A DNA stretch of 64,000 nt from Bacillus_BD sp963765265 (GTDB lineage Bacteria > Bacillota > Bacilli > Bacillales > Cytobacillaceae): the NCBI GenBank assembly GCA_963765265.1, contig CAVXVN010000003.1, positions 266,494 to 330,493 of the forward strand. The letters are read 5' to 3'. Every line of letters begins with the position of its first letter. Position 1 is the stretch's first letter. Made by a program: the position numbers and the translations under genes. The notes beneath the pieces are model-generated. The model was given only the letters and a program-made list of their open reading frames with translations. It was not told where the DNA came from and did no database searches. Positions 29,033 to 37,258 of this stretch are shown here, piece by piece.

Positions 29033-30216
29033 AAAGAAAACTATTAGGTCTTATAGTTATAACTGTGTTATTAACTGGCTGTTGGGATCAAAGGGAACTA
29101 GCGGATATTTCAATTGTGACGGGGATGGCAGTAGACAAGGGGAAAAATGAAAAATATAAGCTAACGATAGAAGCCATTAATGCAACTGAATTAAATGCTA
29201 AAATGGCATCGGGAAATTCCCCGTCTATTGTGTACTCTCTAGAAGGAAATACAGTTGCAGAGTTGGCATACAAAATGAACATTGGCGTATCAAAGAGTTT
29301 GATTTATTCACATATGAGAGTTTTTGTTATGAGTAAGGACATTGCAAGCGGCGGCATGATGGCATTTCTCGATTCTTTTGAGCGAAGTAGAGACCTTCGG
29401 GACGACTTCGACATTGTAGTAGCGAAAGAAGGCAAAGCGGCAGACATATTACAGGTGTTTTATGTCGTTCAGAAATCTCCTTCTTTAAAAATGATAGAGC
29501 AGTTGGAACATGGATCCCAGGTATGGGGATCTAATCCAGCGGTGAAGGTCAATGATTTCATACAGGCCTTAACTTCGCCAGGTCGCCAACCTGTTATGAC
29601 AGCGGTTAGGATTCAGGGTGATCCAAAAAAAGGTGAAAGCGTTGATAATATGAAAAAGGGTCATCCAGATGCGATTGTCGCCATTGATTCAATGGCTTTA
29701 TTTCGTAGGGATGAACTTGTAGGCTTTCTTCCTGTGGAGGATACGAGAGATTATTTATGGACACAGAATAAGATTAAAAGTACAACAATTTCAATACCGT
29801 GTGGTAAGGATCGATATGCTTCGATAAGGATTACTGATACGAAGACGAAACTGAAAGGTGCCATCAAAAATGGAAAACCAAAAGTTGATGTGAATTTGAT
29901 AATGGAAGGTTATATCCTTGGTAGTACTTGTGAAGGGTCAATGGATGATCCAGGTACTTATAAGAAAATTGATAAATTGACCAATCAATATGTTAAAGAA
30001 CATGTACTTAAAACGATCCAAACGGTTCAAAAAGATTACGGGGTTGATGTTTTTGGATTTGGCGAAGTCGTTGGCCGTCAGGATTACAAAAACTTCAAAA
30101 AAGTCCAAGATCATTGGGATGAAGCCTTTAAAGACGCTGAAATAGACGTAGCTGTGAACACTAATATACGCAGGGCAGGTATCCGCACAAAAGGCGTATT
30201 TGATCGAATGAAATAA
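29029..30216 (+). CDS. Spore germinant receptor C subunit (GerAC family lipoprotein)
   Basis: This 395-residue lipoprotein has a signal peptide ending in the lipobox LLTGC (Cys20). GerAC features follow: CWDQRELADISIVTGMAVDKG, YSHMRVFVMSKD and RDDFDIVVAKEGKAADILQV. C subunits are anchored to the outer face of the spore inner membrane. GTG 29029 lies after GGAGGAAATGAAGG and overlaps the gerA stop. It is the last gene of the operon; repeats and a terminator follow. Confidence 0.92.
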   Translation: MKRKLLGLIVITVLLTGCWDQRELADISIVTGMAVDKGKNEKYKLTIEAINATELNAKMASGNSPSIVYSLEGNTVAELAYKMNIGVSKSLIYSHMRVFVMSKDIASGGMMAFLDSFERSRDLRDDFDIVVAKEGKAADILQVFYVVQKSPSLKMIEQLEHGSQVWGSNPAVKVNDFIQALTSPGRQPVMTAVRIQGDPKKGESVDNMKKGHPDAIVAIDSMALFRRDELVGFLPVEDTRDYLWTQNKIKSTTISIPCGKDRYASIRITDTKTKLKGAIKNGKPKVDVNLIMEGYILGSTCEGSMDDPGTYKKIDKLTNQYVKEHVLKTIQTVQKDYGVDVFGFGEVVGRQDYKNFKKVQDHWDEAFKDAEIDVAVNTNIRRAGIRTKGVFDRMK

Positions 30217-30228
30217 GGCGTCAAACAC

Positions 30229-30290
30229 GTTGTCAGGCACCACAAAAAGACAAAGTTAGCAAGAAGTGTCCATATGCGGTACCTGACACC
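30229..30290. repeat. GGTGCCTGACACC-family repeat pair after gerC
   Basis: TTGTCAGGCACC followed by ACAAAAAGACAAAG (30229-30255) and an opposite-orientation GCGGTACCTGACACC (30276-30290). Together they form an imperfect inverted pair. Confidence 0.6.
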
Positions 30291-30399
30291 AGAAAGGGTA
30301 ACCTGTCCACTCCGTGTGTACAAAGTGACATAGATCCTTTATTTAATATTTGTTTCGTTCATTGACGTATAAAAGAGCAATGCGATAAAATAAATCATT

Positions 30400-30435
30400 A
30401 AGTCTGACTTATTTAAAGGGTCGGACTTTTCTTTT
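30400..30435 (+). terminator. Probable terminator of the germinant-receptor operon
   Basis: An eleven-pair stem with G-T pairs (30400-30410 with 30417-30427) is followed by a T-rich tail. Confidence 0.6.
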
Positions 30436-30460
30436 ATTCAAAAGGGCGCACACATATTGG

Positions 30461-30474
30461 TGCCTGACACCCAA
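30461..30474. repeat. GGTGCCTGACACC-family repeat, single copy
   Basis: GGTGCCTGACACCC followed by AAAAATAGA, about 40 bases before the PLP-enzyme start. Confidence 0.6.
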
Positions 30475-30513
30475 AAATAGATACTAATCAGCAGAGAAAG
30501 GCAGTTGGAAAAT

Positions 30514-31650
30514 ATGAAATTTGAAACCATGCTTCTTCATCAGAACAAGAAACAAAATCGTACGATTAAAAGTAAAACTACGCCAATCTATCAAACCACC
30601 GCATTTACATTTAATGATTTAGATGAGTTGGAAGGCTTCTATCAAGGAAATGGAAATTATTTGTACTCCCGTGTTGGAAATCCAAATACAGACGAGCTGG
30701 GCGAGACAGTTGCGAGCTTAGAAGGGGCCCCAGCAGGTGTTGCATCATCTTCAGGGTTGTCCGCTATTCTAGCCGGCGTTTTAGCAGTAGTCAAAAGTGG
30801 AGATCATATTGTTGCTGCGGATGATCTTTATGGTGGAAGCTTTCATTTAATTAAAGATGAATTAAATGATTTTGGTATAGACGTAACCATTGTAGCTTTT
30901 GCAGATCTAAATCAAGTTGAAAAGGCGATTCAAAGTAATACGAAGCTTCTTTATACTGAATCGATTACCAATCCTATGTTACGAGTGGAAAATATCGAAG
31001 GTGTTGTTTCATTAGCGGAAAAATATGAGCTTACTACATTAGTAGATAATACCTTTGCTACCCCTTATCATTGTCAGCCCTATACAAAAGGAGTTGATCT
31101 AGTTGTTCATAGTGCAACGAAATATTTCGGTGGTCACAGTGATGTGACAGCAGGAGTATTAGTGGGGGAAGAAGCATTTATTGAGAAAGCTGCTGCAAAG
31201 ATTACGAATCTAGGAACGAACCTCAGTCCATTTGAAGCATGGTTAACATGTAGAGGGTTGAAAACATTGGCTCTTCGGATGAGAGAACAATCAGCAAATG
31301 CGAAAAAGCTAGCAGAGGCTCTTAAGGGACATGAGTTAGTAAAAAAAACGTATTATCCATTTGAATATGGTGAAGAAGGATATGGTGCGATTGTTACAGT
31401 CGAACTTCAAGACACCGTTGAGATAAATGAATTTTTCCGTCAGCTTTCTTGGGTGAAAATTGCCCCTACGTTAGCAGGTATCGAAACAATCGTTACTCAT
31501 CCATTGACTACCTCACACCGTGCTTTGCCACCGGAAGCACAAGTGGAACTGGGCATTACCAAAGGCTTAGTTCGCATTTCAGTGGGGATAGAATCTGTTG
31601 ATGATATTATAGATGTCTTTGTGAATGCACTTGAGAGATCGGTTCGTTGA
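30514..31650 (+). CDS. Cys/Met metabolism PLP enzyme (cystathionine gamma-synthase/lyase family)
   Basis: The 378-residue enzyme has fold type I. The PLP lysine is in the signature DLVVHSATKYFGGHSDV. YSRVGNPNTDELGETVASLEG and SLGG-like THPLTTSHRALP are typical. Members act as cystathionine gamma-synthase, cystathionine gamma-lyase, O-acetylhomoserine sulfhydrylase or methionine gamma-lyase, and these cannot be separated by eye. MetI or MccB type is most likely in Bacillus. ATG 30514 gives the usual MKFETMLLH start; a TTG three codons earlier is possible. Monocistronic, with a terminator after it. Confidence 0.85.
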   Translation: MKFETMLLHQNKKQNRTIKSKTTPIYQTTAFTFNDLDELEGFYQGNGNYLYSRVGNPNTDELGETVASLEGAPAGVASSSGLSAILAGVLAVVKSGDHIVAADDLYGGSFHLIKDELNDFGIDVTIVAFADLNQVEKAIQSNTKLLYTESITNPMLRVENIEGVVSLAEKYELTTLVDNTFATPYHCQPYTKGVDLVVHSATKYFGGHSDVTAGVLVGEEAFIEKAAAKITNLGTNLSPFEAWLTCRGLKTLALRMREQSANAKKLAEALKGHELVKKTYYPFEYGEEGYGAIVTVELQDTVEINEFFRQLSWVKIAPTLAGIETIVTHPLTTSHRALPPEAQVELGITKGLVRISVGIESVDDIIDVFVNALERSVR

Positions 31651-31670
31651 ATATAGTTGAAAACATGAAG

Positions 31671-31696
31671 CTAAGGAGAGATCCTTAGTTTTTTTA
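31671..31696 (+). terminator. Terminator of the PLP-enzyme gene
   Basis: CTAAGGA (31671-31677) pairs with TCCTTAG (31682-31688), then T7. A near-identical hairpin lies after the glycosyltransferase at 33921. Confidence 0.75.
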
Positions 31697-31851
31697 TTTT
31701 TGTACAAGTAGTAACAGAAATGAATTGCAATAGTGCAAGACCCATATAAAAAATTAGGTCAGCCCAATGTACATTTTTCTAATGAAGTGAACTATGCAGT
31801 TGACTGGGACATACATATGATAAATGGGAAATAAGAAAAGGAGGTAACGTT

Positions 31852-32094
31852 TTGTTGGTCAATTTAGTTCATCATCAAATAGCTATAGAATATGTACCAA
31901 CTTCATCGCAGATTGTGTCTGTCATTTATAAGAAAGTTAATAGTGAAAGAAATGAAGTTGATCCTGATAGAACTTCAGATCGTACACCAGCAAAATCTCT
32001 TTCACAGTATAATCCTACCTCTAACTTCGAAAAGGAATTTTTTAAAATTGTATGGGTTCAAAATAAAAACAAAAAGGAAACGAATAAATCATGA
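31852..32094 (+). CDS. Hypothetical 80-aa protein, first gene of a sugar-nucleotide/glycosyltransferase operon
   Basis: AAAGGAGG lies eight bases before the TTG start, which is a very strong ribosome binding site. The product (MLVNLVHHQIAIEYVP at its start) is hydrophilic after residue 30 and has no recognisable domain or membrane segment. Its stop overlaps the epimerase start (TCATGA), so the two are translationally coupled. CATATGATA at 31814-31822, upstream, resembles a sigma-K -10 element, but no convincing -35 is at the right distance. Confidence 0.6.
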   Translation: MLVNLVHHQIAIEYVPTSSQIVSVIYKKVNSERNEVDPDRTSDRTPAKSLSQYNPTSNFEKEFFKIVWVQNKNKKETNKS

Positions 32095-33005
32095 AAGTAC
32101 TAGTTACTGGTGGCGCAGGATTTATCGGTTCGCATATTGTTGATACACTCATTGAATCTGGCTATGAAGTTGTTGTAGTTGATAATTTAAGTACTGGGAA
32201 GAAAGAATACCTGCATGATAAAGCGGTGTTTTATAACCTAGAACTTCATTCCAAACAACTAGATGGTGTATTTGCAAAGGAATTACCTGATTTTGTCATC
32301 CATGAAGCTGCTCAGGTAGATGTTCCGATCTCTATCAATGATCCTTACTATGATGCGTATTCAAATATTTTGGGAACGATCCATTTGTTGGATTTATGCA
32401 GAGAATACCAAGTCAAAAAAGTTATTTATGCTTCATCCTGTGCGGTTTATGGGGAAACAGGTGATTATAGTATTCAAGAAAGTAGTATAATTCAGCCAAT
32501 CTCCTTTTATGGTGCATCTAAATACACGCCTGAACAGTATATACAACTTTATCAAAAAATATATGGGCTTTCCTTTACCATCCTTCGATATGCCAATGTT
32601 TATGGTCCAAGACAAACCCCAAAAGGAGAAGGTGGGGTTATCTCTATCTTCGTGAAGAAACTATTAAAAAATGAAAATCCAATTATATACGGTGATGGAA
32701 CCCAAACAAGGGACTTTGTTTATGTAAAAGATGTAGCACATGCTAATCTGCTTGCATTAACGAAGGGGGAAAATCAAATATTTAATGTCAGTCTTAACAA
32801 AAAAACGAGTATAAATGAACTGTTTTTCCTACTATCATTACTAATTCCTCATTCCGTCACTCCTATTTATAAACCATCTAGGAATGGAGACATATTGTAT
32901 AGTCGATTAGATAACCAAAAAGCAAAAGAGTTGCTCGGATGGCAGCCGAAATTTGATTTATTTAAAGGACTTACAGAAACAAAAGAGTTTTATGAAAAAA
33001 ATTAA
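32091..33005 (+). CDS. NAD-dependent sugar-nucleotide epimerase/dehydratase (extended SDR)
   Basis: The 304-residue extended short-chain dehydrogenase has the Rossmann motif TGGAGFIGSH (residues 6-15), the catalytic YGASK (Tyr-x-x-x-Lys) after SSCAVYGE, and the RYANVYGPRQ substrate segment typical of UDP-glucose 4-epimerase and related enzymes. GDGTQTRDFVYVKDVA is also family-typical. It is likely to make a nucleotide sugar for the glycosyltransferase encoded next. The exact substrate cannot be read. Confidence 0.85.
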   Translation: MKVLVTGGAGFIGSHIVDTLIESGYEVVVVDNLSTGKKEYLHDKAVFYNLELHSKQLDGVFAKELPDFVIHEAAQVDVPISINDPYYDAYSNILGTIHLLDLCREYQVKKVIYASSCAVYGETGDYSIQESSIIQPISFYGASKYTPEQYIQLYQKIYGLSFTILRYANVYGPRQTPKGEGGVISIFVKKLLKNENPIIYGDGTQTRDFVYVKDVAHANLLALTKGENQIFNVSLNKKTSINELFFLLSLLIPHSVTPIYKPSRNGDILYSRLDNQKAKELLGWQPKFDLFKGLTETKEFYEKN

Positions 33006-33058
33006 GATTATATGAATAATAGGAATAAAAGATTAAAAAAGGAAGGGGATAAAAAAGA

Positions 33059-33916
33059 ATGTCTAGCAAAGTAACTGTGTTAATTCCATTTTATAATCCT
33101 GGAAGGTATTTAGTAGATGCAATAGAGAGTGTTTTTTCACAAACATATAAGAATTGGAAATTAATATTAATTAATGATGCCTCAACGGATGATTCATTGT
33201 CCCTAATTAAAAAATATTTATCAGATGATCGCGTAAAAATTGTGCATCATAAACGTAATTTAGGTCAGTCAAGTAGTTTGAATACAGGATTAAACTTAGT
33301 CGACACTCCTTTTCTTATTCAACTAGATGCAGATGATTGGTTTTATAAAGATACTCTAAAAGTTCTTGTAAAAGAAGCAAAAAAATTACCAGAAGAGGTA
33401 GGTCTTATAAGTGGAAATATTAATTTCGTATTTGAGGATAATACTGGGAAGCAATTTAAACAGAAGATTAAAAAGGGAAGAGTATTTGATGACAAGTATG
33501 AATTTCTACTGGCAAATCGTTCTGTATGGCCGAGGTTTTATCGGACCTCAGCATTAAAAGTAGTTGGTGGATGGCCTATTGATGGCCCCTATAACGGCCG
33601 ATATGTTGAAGATTTAAGAGTTCTTTTCTATTTAATTGAACGATACCGATTTCATTGGATTGATAAGCCCATGTTGAACCATAGAAGACATGAAAACAAT
33701 CAAACGAACAAAATGGCATTACTTGGTGAAGTAGTTGAATGGGCTATTAAAGATACTTTACAGAGATGGGGAAATGAATTTGAACCGATTATCACCACAG
33801 ATGAAGAAGGATGGACAATCGTAACTGGACTTAAAACAAAAACAACGCCGAAAAACATACTTTCTGAAATGCTGAGTGAACCGAAAAGTAAACAATATAA
33901 AATTGCATATTATTGA
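33059..33916 (+). CDS. Family 2 glycosyltransferase
   Basis: The 285-residue GT-A enzyme has the family 2 start VTVLIPFYNPGRYLVDAIES, the NDASTDDS nucleotide site, the DxD motif in LDADDW and a GGW...EDLRVLF acceptor-loop region. There is no membrane helix, so it is cytoplasmic or peripheral. AAGGAAGGGG precedes ATG 33059. It forms an operon with the epimerase and the 80-residue protein. B. subtilis spore-surface polysaccharide genes (cge, sps, yfn) have similar mixes, but a spore role here is only inference. Confidence 0.85.
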   Translation: MSSKVTVLIPFYNPGRYLVDAIESVFSQTYKNWKLILINDASTDDSLSLIKKYLSDDRVKIVHHKRNLGQSSSLNTGLNLVDTPFLIQLDADDWFYKDTLKVLVKEAKKLPEEVGLISGNINFVFEDNTGKQFKQKIKKGRVFDDKYEFLLANRSVWPRFYRTSALKVVGGWPIDGPYNGRYVEDLRVLFYLIERYRFHWIDKPMLNHRRHENNQTNKMALLGEVVEWAIKDTLQRWGNEFEPIITTDEEGWTIVTGLKTKTTPKNILSEMLSEPKSKQYKIAYY

Positions 33917-33920
33917 AAAA

Positions 33921-33947
33921 CTAAGGAAAGAGATCCTTAGTTTTTTT
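33921..33947 (+). terminator. Terminator of the glycosyltransferase operon
   Basis: CTAAGGA (33921-33927) pairs with TCCTTAG (33934-33940), then T7. Confidence 0.75.
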
Positions 33948-33970
33948 GTAATGGAAATAAACGTCAATAT

Positions 33971-34041
33971 GTGCAATTATCCTTTGATTTGGTGCGGAAA
34001 ATGAAATAGTGGTGCAATTAATCCCTATTTTGGTGCAATTA
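33971..34041. repeat. Three copies of GTGCAATTA between the glycosyltransferase and liaI
   Basis: GTGCAATTA occurs at 33971, 34012 and 34033, twice preceded by TG and followed by A/T-rich spacers. The function is unknown. Confidence 0.5.
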
Positions 34042-34091
34042 GCATACAGAAGGGTGCTTTTTCAAAAAAGGTCCTAACAAATCTAAGCCTC

Positions 34092-34102
34092 AAGTCTGAC
34101 TT
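34092..34102. promoter_or_regulatory. Candidate LiaR operator upstream of liaI
   Basis: AAGTCTGACTT is a perfect 5-1-5 palindrome 85 bases before liaI. LiaR is known to bind an inverted repeat upstream of liaI, and this is the clearest one here. The match to the LiaR consensus was not verified. Confidence 0.4.
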
Positions 34103-34176
34103 TAAAATACGCTACAGGTTCGTTATAGAAAAACAATCAAAAAGGTAAGATGAATTCAAGAAAGGAGGCAACAAAA

Positions 34177-34521
34177 ATGAAAAAATTTGGTTTGCTTTTA
34201 TTAGGAGGCCTTGCAGCAATTGTGTTATTGCATAATCTTGCTCCAATAGTAGGGATGGTGATCAGCCTTGCGATTCTCTACTTTGTCGTCAAACGTTTCT
34301 TAAAAACTGATTCAATCTTAATGAAAATCGGTTGGGGTATCCTCGGTTTAATGGCTTTAATGGCATCTGCATCCAACATACCGGCCGTTCTAGGAATTGC
34401 TGCAGCTTATGTTTTGTATGTGGTTTATAAAAATTGGAATAAAACTAAAACCGTTGTACAGGAAGAAAAGGATCCATTTGTGAATTTCGAAAGACAATGG
34501 TCCGAATTGAATAAATATTAA
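34177..34521 (+). CDS. liaI: LiaI, small membrane anchor of the LiaH system
   Basis: The protein is 114 residues from ATG 34177 (AAAGGAGG nine bases upstream). It has about three hydrophobic segments and a hydrophilic C-terminus (DPFVNFERQWSELNKY). LiaI recruits the PspA-like LiaH to the membrane under antibiotic or envelope stress. The identification rests on topology and on the complete downstream set liaH, liaF, liaS, liaR. Confidence 0.8.
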   Translation: MKKFGLLLLGGLAAIVLLHNLAPIVGMVISLAILYFVVKRFLKTDSILMKIGWGILGLMALMASASNIPAVLGIAAAYVLYVVYKNWNKTKTVVQEEKDPFVNFERQWSELNKY

Positions 34522-34556
34522 TAAAAAATAAACGACCCTAAAAGGAGAGAAAACAA

Positions 34557-35219
34557 ATGGCAAACTTATTTTCCCGCATTAAAAATACAGTATTAGCAGA
34601 TTTACATGATGCACTGGATCATAAAGAGCAAAAAAATCCAATTGCTCTTTTAAACCAGTATTTACGCGAATGTGAACAAGAAACAGAAAAAGTTCGTAAG
34701 CTTTTGGAAAGACAGTATCGTTTAAAAGATGAATTTACACGCGAATATCGTCAAGCAGTGGACTTGTCTGCTAAACGTAAACACCAGGCGGAGATTGCTT
34801 CTCAAGCAGGAGAAACAGAACTCTATCAATTTGCTGCCAATGAACAAGAACAATATGAGGCTCGTGCTACTCGCTTAAAGGAAATTATGGAGCAAGCAAG
34901 TGGTCAACTTGTTGAATTAGAACAGAAATATGAAGAAATGAAGCATAAGCTAAAAGATATGAATATTCGCCGATTGGAGTTAATGGGTCGTGAAAATATC
35001 ACTCGTGCTCAACATAAAATGAATCAAGTGCTAGATAATCAATCCTATTCTAGCGAATCCTTTTCCAAATTCCAAGAAATTGACTCTTATCTTGATCGCT
35101 TAGAACATCAAGTGAACAGCTCCTATTACCGAAACACAATTGATTCTCGAATCGCGCAATTAGAAAAACAAAATAGCTCTATAAACATAAAAAAAGAAGA
35201 AACAAGTTCAATTTCATAA
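34557..35219 (+). CDS. liaH: LiaH, PspA/IM30 family stress protein
   Basis: The 220-residue protein is nearly all alpha-helical and coiled-coil. The PspA start MANLFSRIKNTVLADLHDAL is typical, and the conserved acidic and basic heptads follow. LiaH forms large oligomers that protect the membrane. The gene follows liaI by 35 bases; AAAGGAGAG precedes the ATG. A hairpin and a repeat separate it from liaF, so liaIH and liaFSR may be partly independent. Confidence 0.88.
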   Translation: MANLFSRIKNTVLADLHDALDHKEQKNPIALLNQYLRECEQETEKVRKLLERQYRLKDEFTREYRQAVDLSAKRKHQAEIASQAGETELYQFAANEQEQYEARATRLKEIMEQASGQLVELEQKYEEMKHKLKDMNIRRLELMGRENITRAQHKMNQVLDNQSYSSESFSKFQEIDSYLDRLEHQVNSSYYRNTIDSRIAQLEKQNSSINIKKEETSSIS

Positions 35220-35233
35220 TACAAACTGATATG

Positions 35234-35263
35234 CTAAAGGCGTAGGTATCTACGCCTCTTTAG
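35234..35263 (+). terminator. Hairpin after liaH (partial terminator)
   Basis: CTAAAGGCGTAG (35234-35245) pairs with CTACGCCTCTTTAG (35250-35263) with one mismatch/bulge. There is only a short T content after it, so it may attenuate rather than stop read-through into liaFSR. Confidence 0.55.
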
Positions 35264-35297
35264 TAAATAATCAATTACCTTAAACATATAAATGTGC

Positions 35298-35448
35298 TGA
35301 ACAAGGCGCTTCCGCTTTTAATGTTATCTAGCTCCAGCGCCTACCCCCTCGAGGTCACAAGCCAATCCGTCAAGAAGGTTAAAGAGCAACCTTTCATGCC
35401 AGGCTGTCTTATGCTATGTCGGGGGTGAACAAGGCGCTTCCGCTTTTA
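35298..35448. repeat. Structured intergenic repeat between liaH and liaF
   Basis: A 23-base direct repeat with core AACAAGGCGCTTCCGCTTTT occurs at 35298-35320 and 35426-35448. Between them are a GGCGCT/AGCGCC pair (35305 and 35335 region), CCCCCTCGAGG and GTCGGGGGT. It contains no ORF. From memory, similar elements are scattered in Bacillus genomes as noncoding repeats. It occupies the place where B. subtilis has liaG. Confidence 0.6.
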
Positions 35449-35483
35449 CAATTCCTGTTATAACAAGAAGGGAGGAATCCAAA

Positions 35484-36221
35484 ATGCTGCAAAAACTTAA
35501 AAGTGACTATCTCAGCTGGATCGTCCTTATTGGTGCATTCTTTTTATTATTAGATGTATTCTTTTTTAACAGAGGCTTAATTTTCTCCCTTATTGTTGCG
35601 ACAGGAATGGTTTATTTAGGAAGAAAGCGAATGCCGAGAAAAACGGGGAAGTTACTCTTTTGGGTCGGACTTTTTTTTCTAGTAGTGAATGTTATAAATA
35701 TGTTAGCGATTAAATTCTTCTTACTTGCTCTCCTCTGTATACTAATTGTTCAGTATGCCAATAGGAAAAATCATGCCAAAACCATTACCCCAATCATAAA
35801 AGAACCTGTTGATTTGGAAAAACGAAGCGAAACCGTTGTGAAAGAACAGCCTCTTTTTCAAAATCGTCTTTTTGGCCAGCAAAAAACACCTGATCATGTC
35901 TATGAATGGAATGACGTGAACATACAGGTAGGCATCGGTGACACGGTGATTGATTTAAGCTATACCGTACTGCCAAAAGATGAAACAGTGATCTTTATTC
36001 GTAATGTGATGGGGAAAGTTACGATTATGATCCCGTATGATGTAGAAGTCAGTGTCCATCATTCTGTCTTTTTTGGCTCTGTAAAAATTCTTGATTTTAA
36101 AGAATCTTCTTTAAAGAATCGTTTGATTAAAGTCGAAACAGCTGATTATGAACAGGCAAACCAAAAGGTGAAAATCTTCACCTCCATGATGATCGGTGAC
36201 ATTGAGGTGAAACGCGTATGA
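35484..36221 (+). CDS. liaF: LiaF, membrane repressor of LiaRS signalling
   Basis: The 245-residue protein has about four N-terminal membrane helices (about 10-100) and a C-terminal soluble domain of the DUF2154/YvqF type (VYEWNDVNIQVGIGDTVIDL; SVHHSVFFGSVKI). LiaF inhibits LiaS in the absence of stress. Its stop overlaps liaS by four bases. GGGAGG precedes the ATG. Confidence 0.88.
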   Translation: MLQKLKSDYLSWIVLIGAFFLLLDVFFFNRGLIFSLIVATGMVYLGRKRMPRKTGKLLFWVGLFFLVVNVINMLAIKFFLLALLCILIVQYANRKNHAKTITPIIKEPVDLEKRSETVVKEQPLFQNRLFGQQKTPDHVYEWNDVNIQVGIGDTVIDLSYTVLPKDETVIFIRNVMGKVTIMIPYDVEVSVHHSVFFGSVKILDFKESSLKNRLIKVETADYEQANQKVKIFTSMMIGDIEVKRV

Positions 36222-37258
36222 GTATCGTTTTACGTCAAGTTCTTTTAGGTATAGGAATGGCCCTCATCGTTTTTTTATTTGTCATAAGTGGTACTTTTAC
36301 CGCTTTTCCACATTTAAGCTGGAGTGACCTTTGGGACAGAGGAGCATTTGATACCCCGTTTATTTTATTAATACCAAGCGTTAGTATCGTGATCGGAATT
36401 CTATTTGGGATTATTTCAGGTTATTACTGGAGGAAACAGCTTCAATCTGTCGATGGTTGGCTTCACCAGATTGAGGAAGGGCGACCATTAGAAATGGAGA
36501 GCGCTTCTTTATCTGAAATTCGAATGATTTCAAACAGACTGGGTAAAATTCAAAAACAGATTACGGAGCAGGCAAAGCTTTCTCAACGATTAGCAACAGA
36601 GGCAGCTGAAGATCAAGAAATCCGCATGCAGGAAATGATTTTTCAAGAACGGAATCGCCTTGCGCGTGAACTCCATGATTCAGTGAGTCAGCAGCTCTTT
36701 GCCGCTTCTATGCTTATGTCTGCTATTAATGAGGTGAAAACACCTTCAGATGATTGGGAAACGAAACAGTTAAAAATGGTTGAGGAAATGATTCACCAAT
36801 CACAACTTGAGATGCGAGCCTTACTTCTTCATTTACGGCCTGTTGCTTTAAAAGGAAAAACGTTACAGGAGGGAATCAAAGAATTATTAGTTGAGCTCTC
36901 CCAAAAGGTTGAGATGAATATTAACTCGAAAATTGAGGGGTTTTCTGTTGAAAAGGGGATTGAAGATCACTTGTTTCGGATTTTGCAAGAGTCTGTATCC
37001 AATACGCTTCGTCATGCAAAAGCAACCCTTTTGGAAGTTTTACTGATCAAAAGAGATGGTTTTATTATTTTAAGAGTAACAGATGATGGAATTGGGTTTG
37101 ATGTGGATGAAAATAAAGCCGGTTCATATGGTATGCAGAATATGTATGAAAGAGCCGTTGAAATTGGTGGCACCTTAAAAATGGTCTCTCTTAAAAATAA
37201 AGGCACCCGTCTTGAAGTGAAAATCCCCATAATGAATGTAGGTGAGGAAAATGATTAA
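36218..37258 (+). CDS. liaS: LiaS, sensor histidine kinase (HisKA_3/NarL-type)
   Basis: The 346-residue kinase has two N-terminal membrane helices with a short extracellular loop, then a HAMP-like linker. The phospho-acceptor His is in ERNRLARELHDSVSQQLFA (near 151), and the ATPase domain has DNGIGFD-like TDDGIGFDVDE and GSYGMQNM. It is an intramembrane-sensing kinase controlled by LiaF. The liaR gene overlaps its end. Confidence 0.92.
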   Translation: MSIVLRQVLLGIGMALIVFLFVISGTFTAFPHLSWSDLWDRGAFDTPFILLIPSVSIVIGILFGIISGYYWRKQLQSVDGWLHQIEEGRPLEMESASLSEIRMISNRLGKIQKQITEQAKLSQRLATEAAEDQEIRMQEMIFQERNRLARELHDSVSQQLFAASMLMSAINEVKTPSDDWETKQLKMVEEMIHQSQLEMRALLLHLRPVALKGKTLQEGIKELLVELSQKVEMNINSKIEGFSVEKGIEDHLFRILQESVSNTLRHAKATLLEVLLIKRDGFIILRVTDDGIGFDVDENKAGSYGMQNMYERAVEIGGTLKMVSLKNKGTRLEVKIPIMNVGEEND

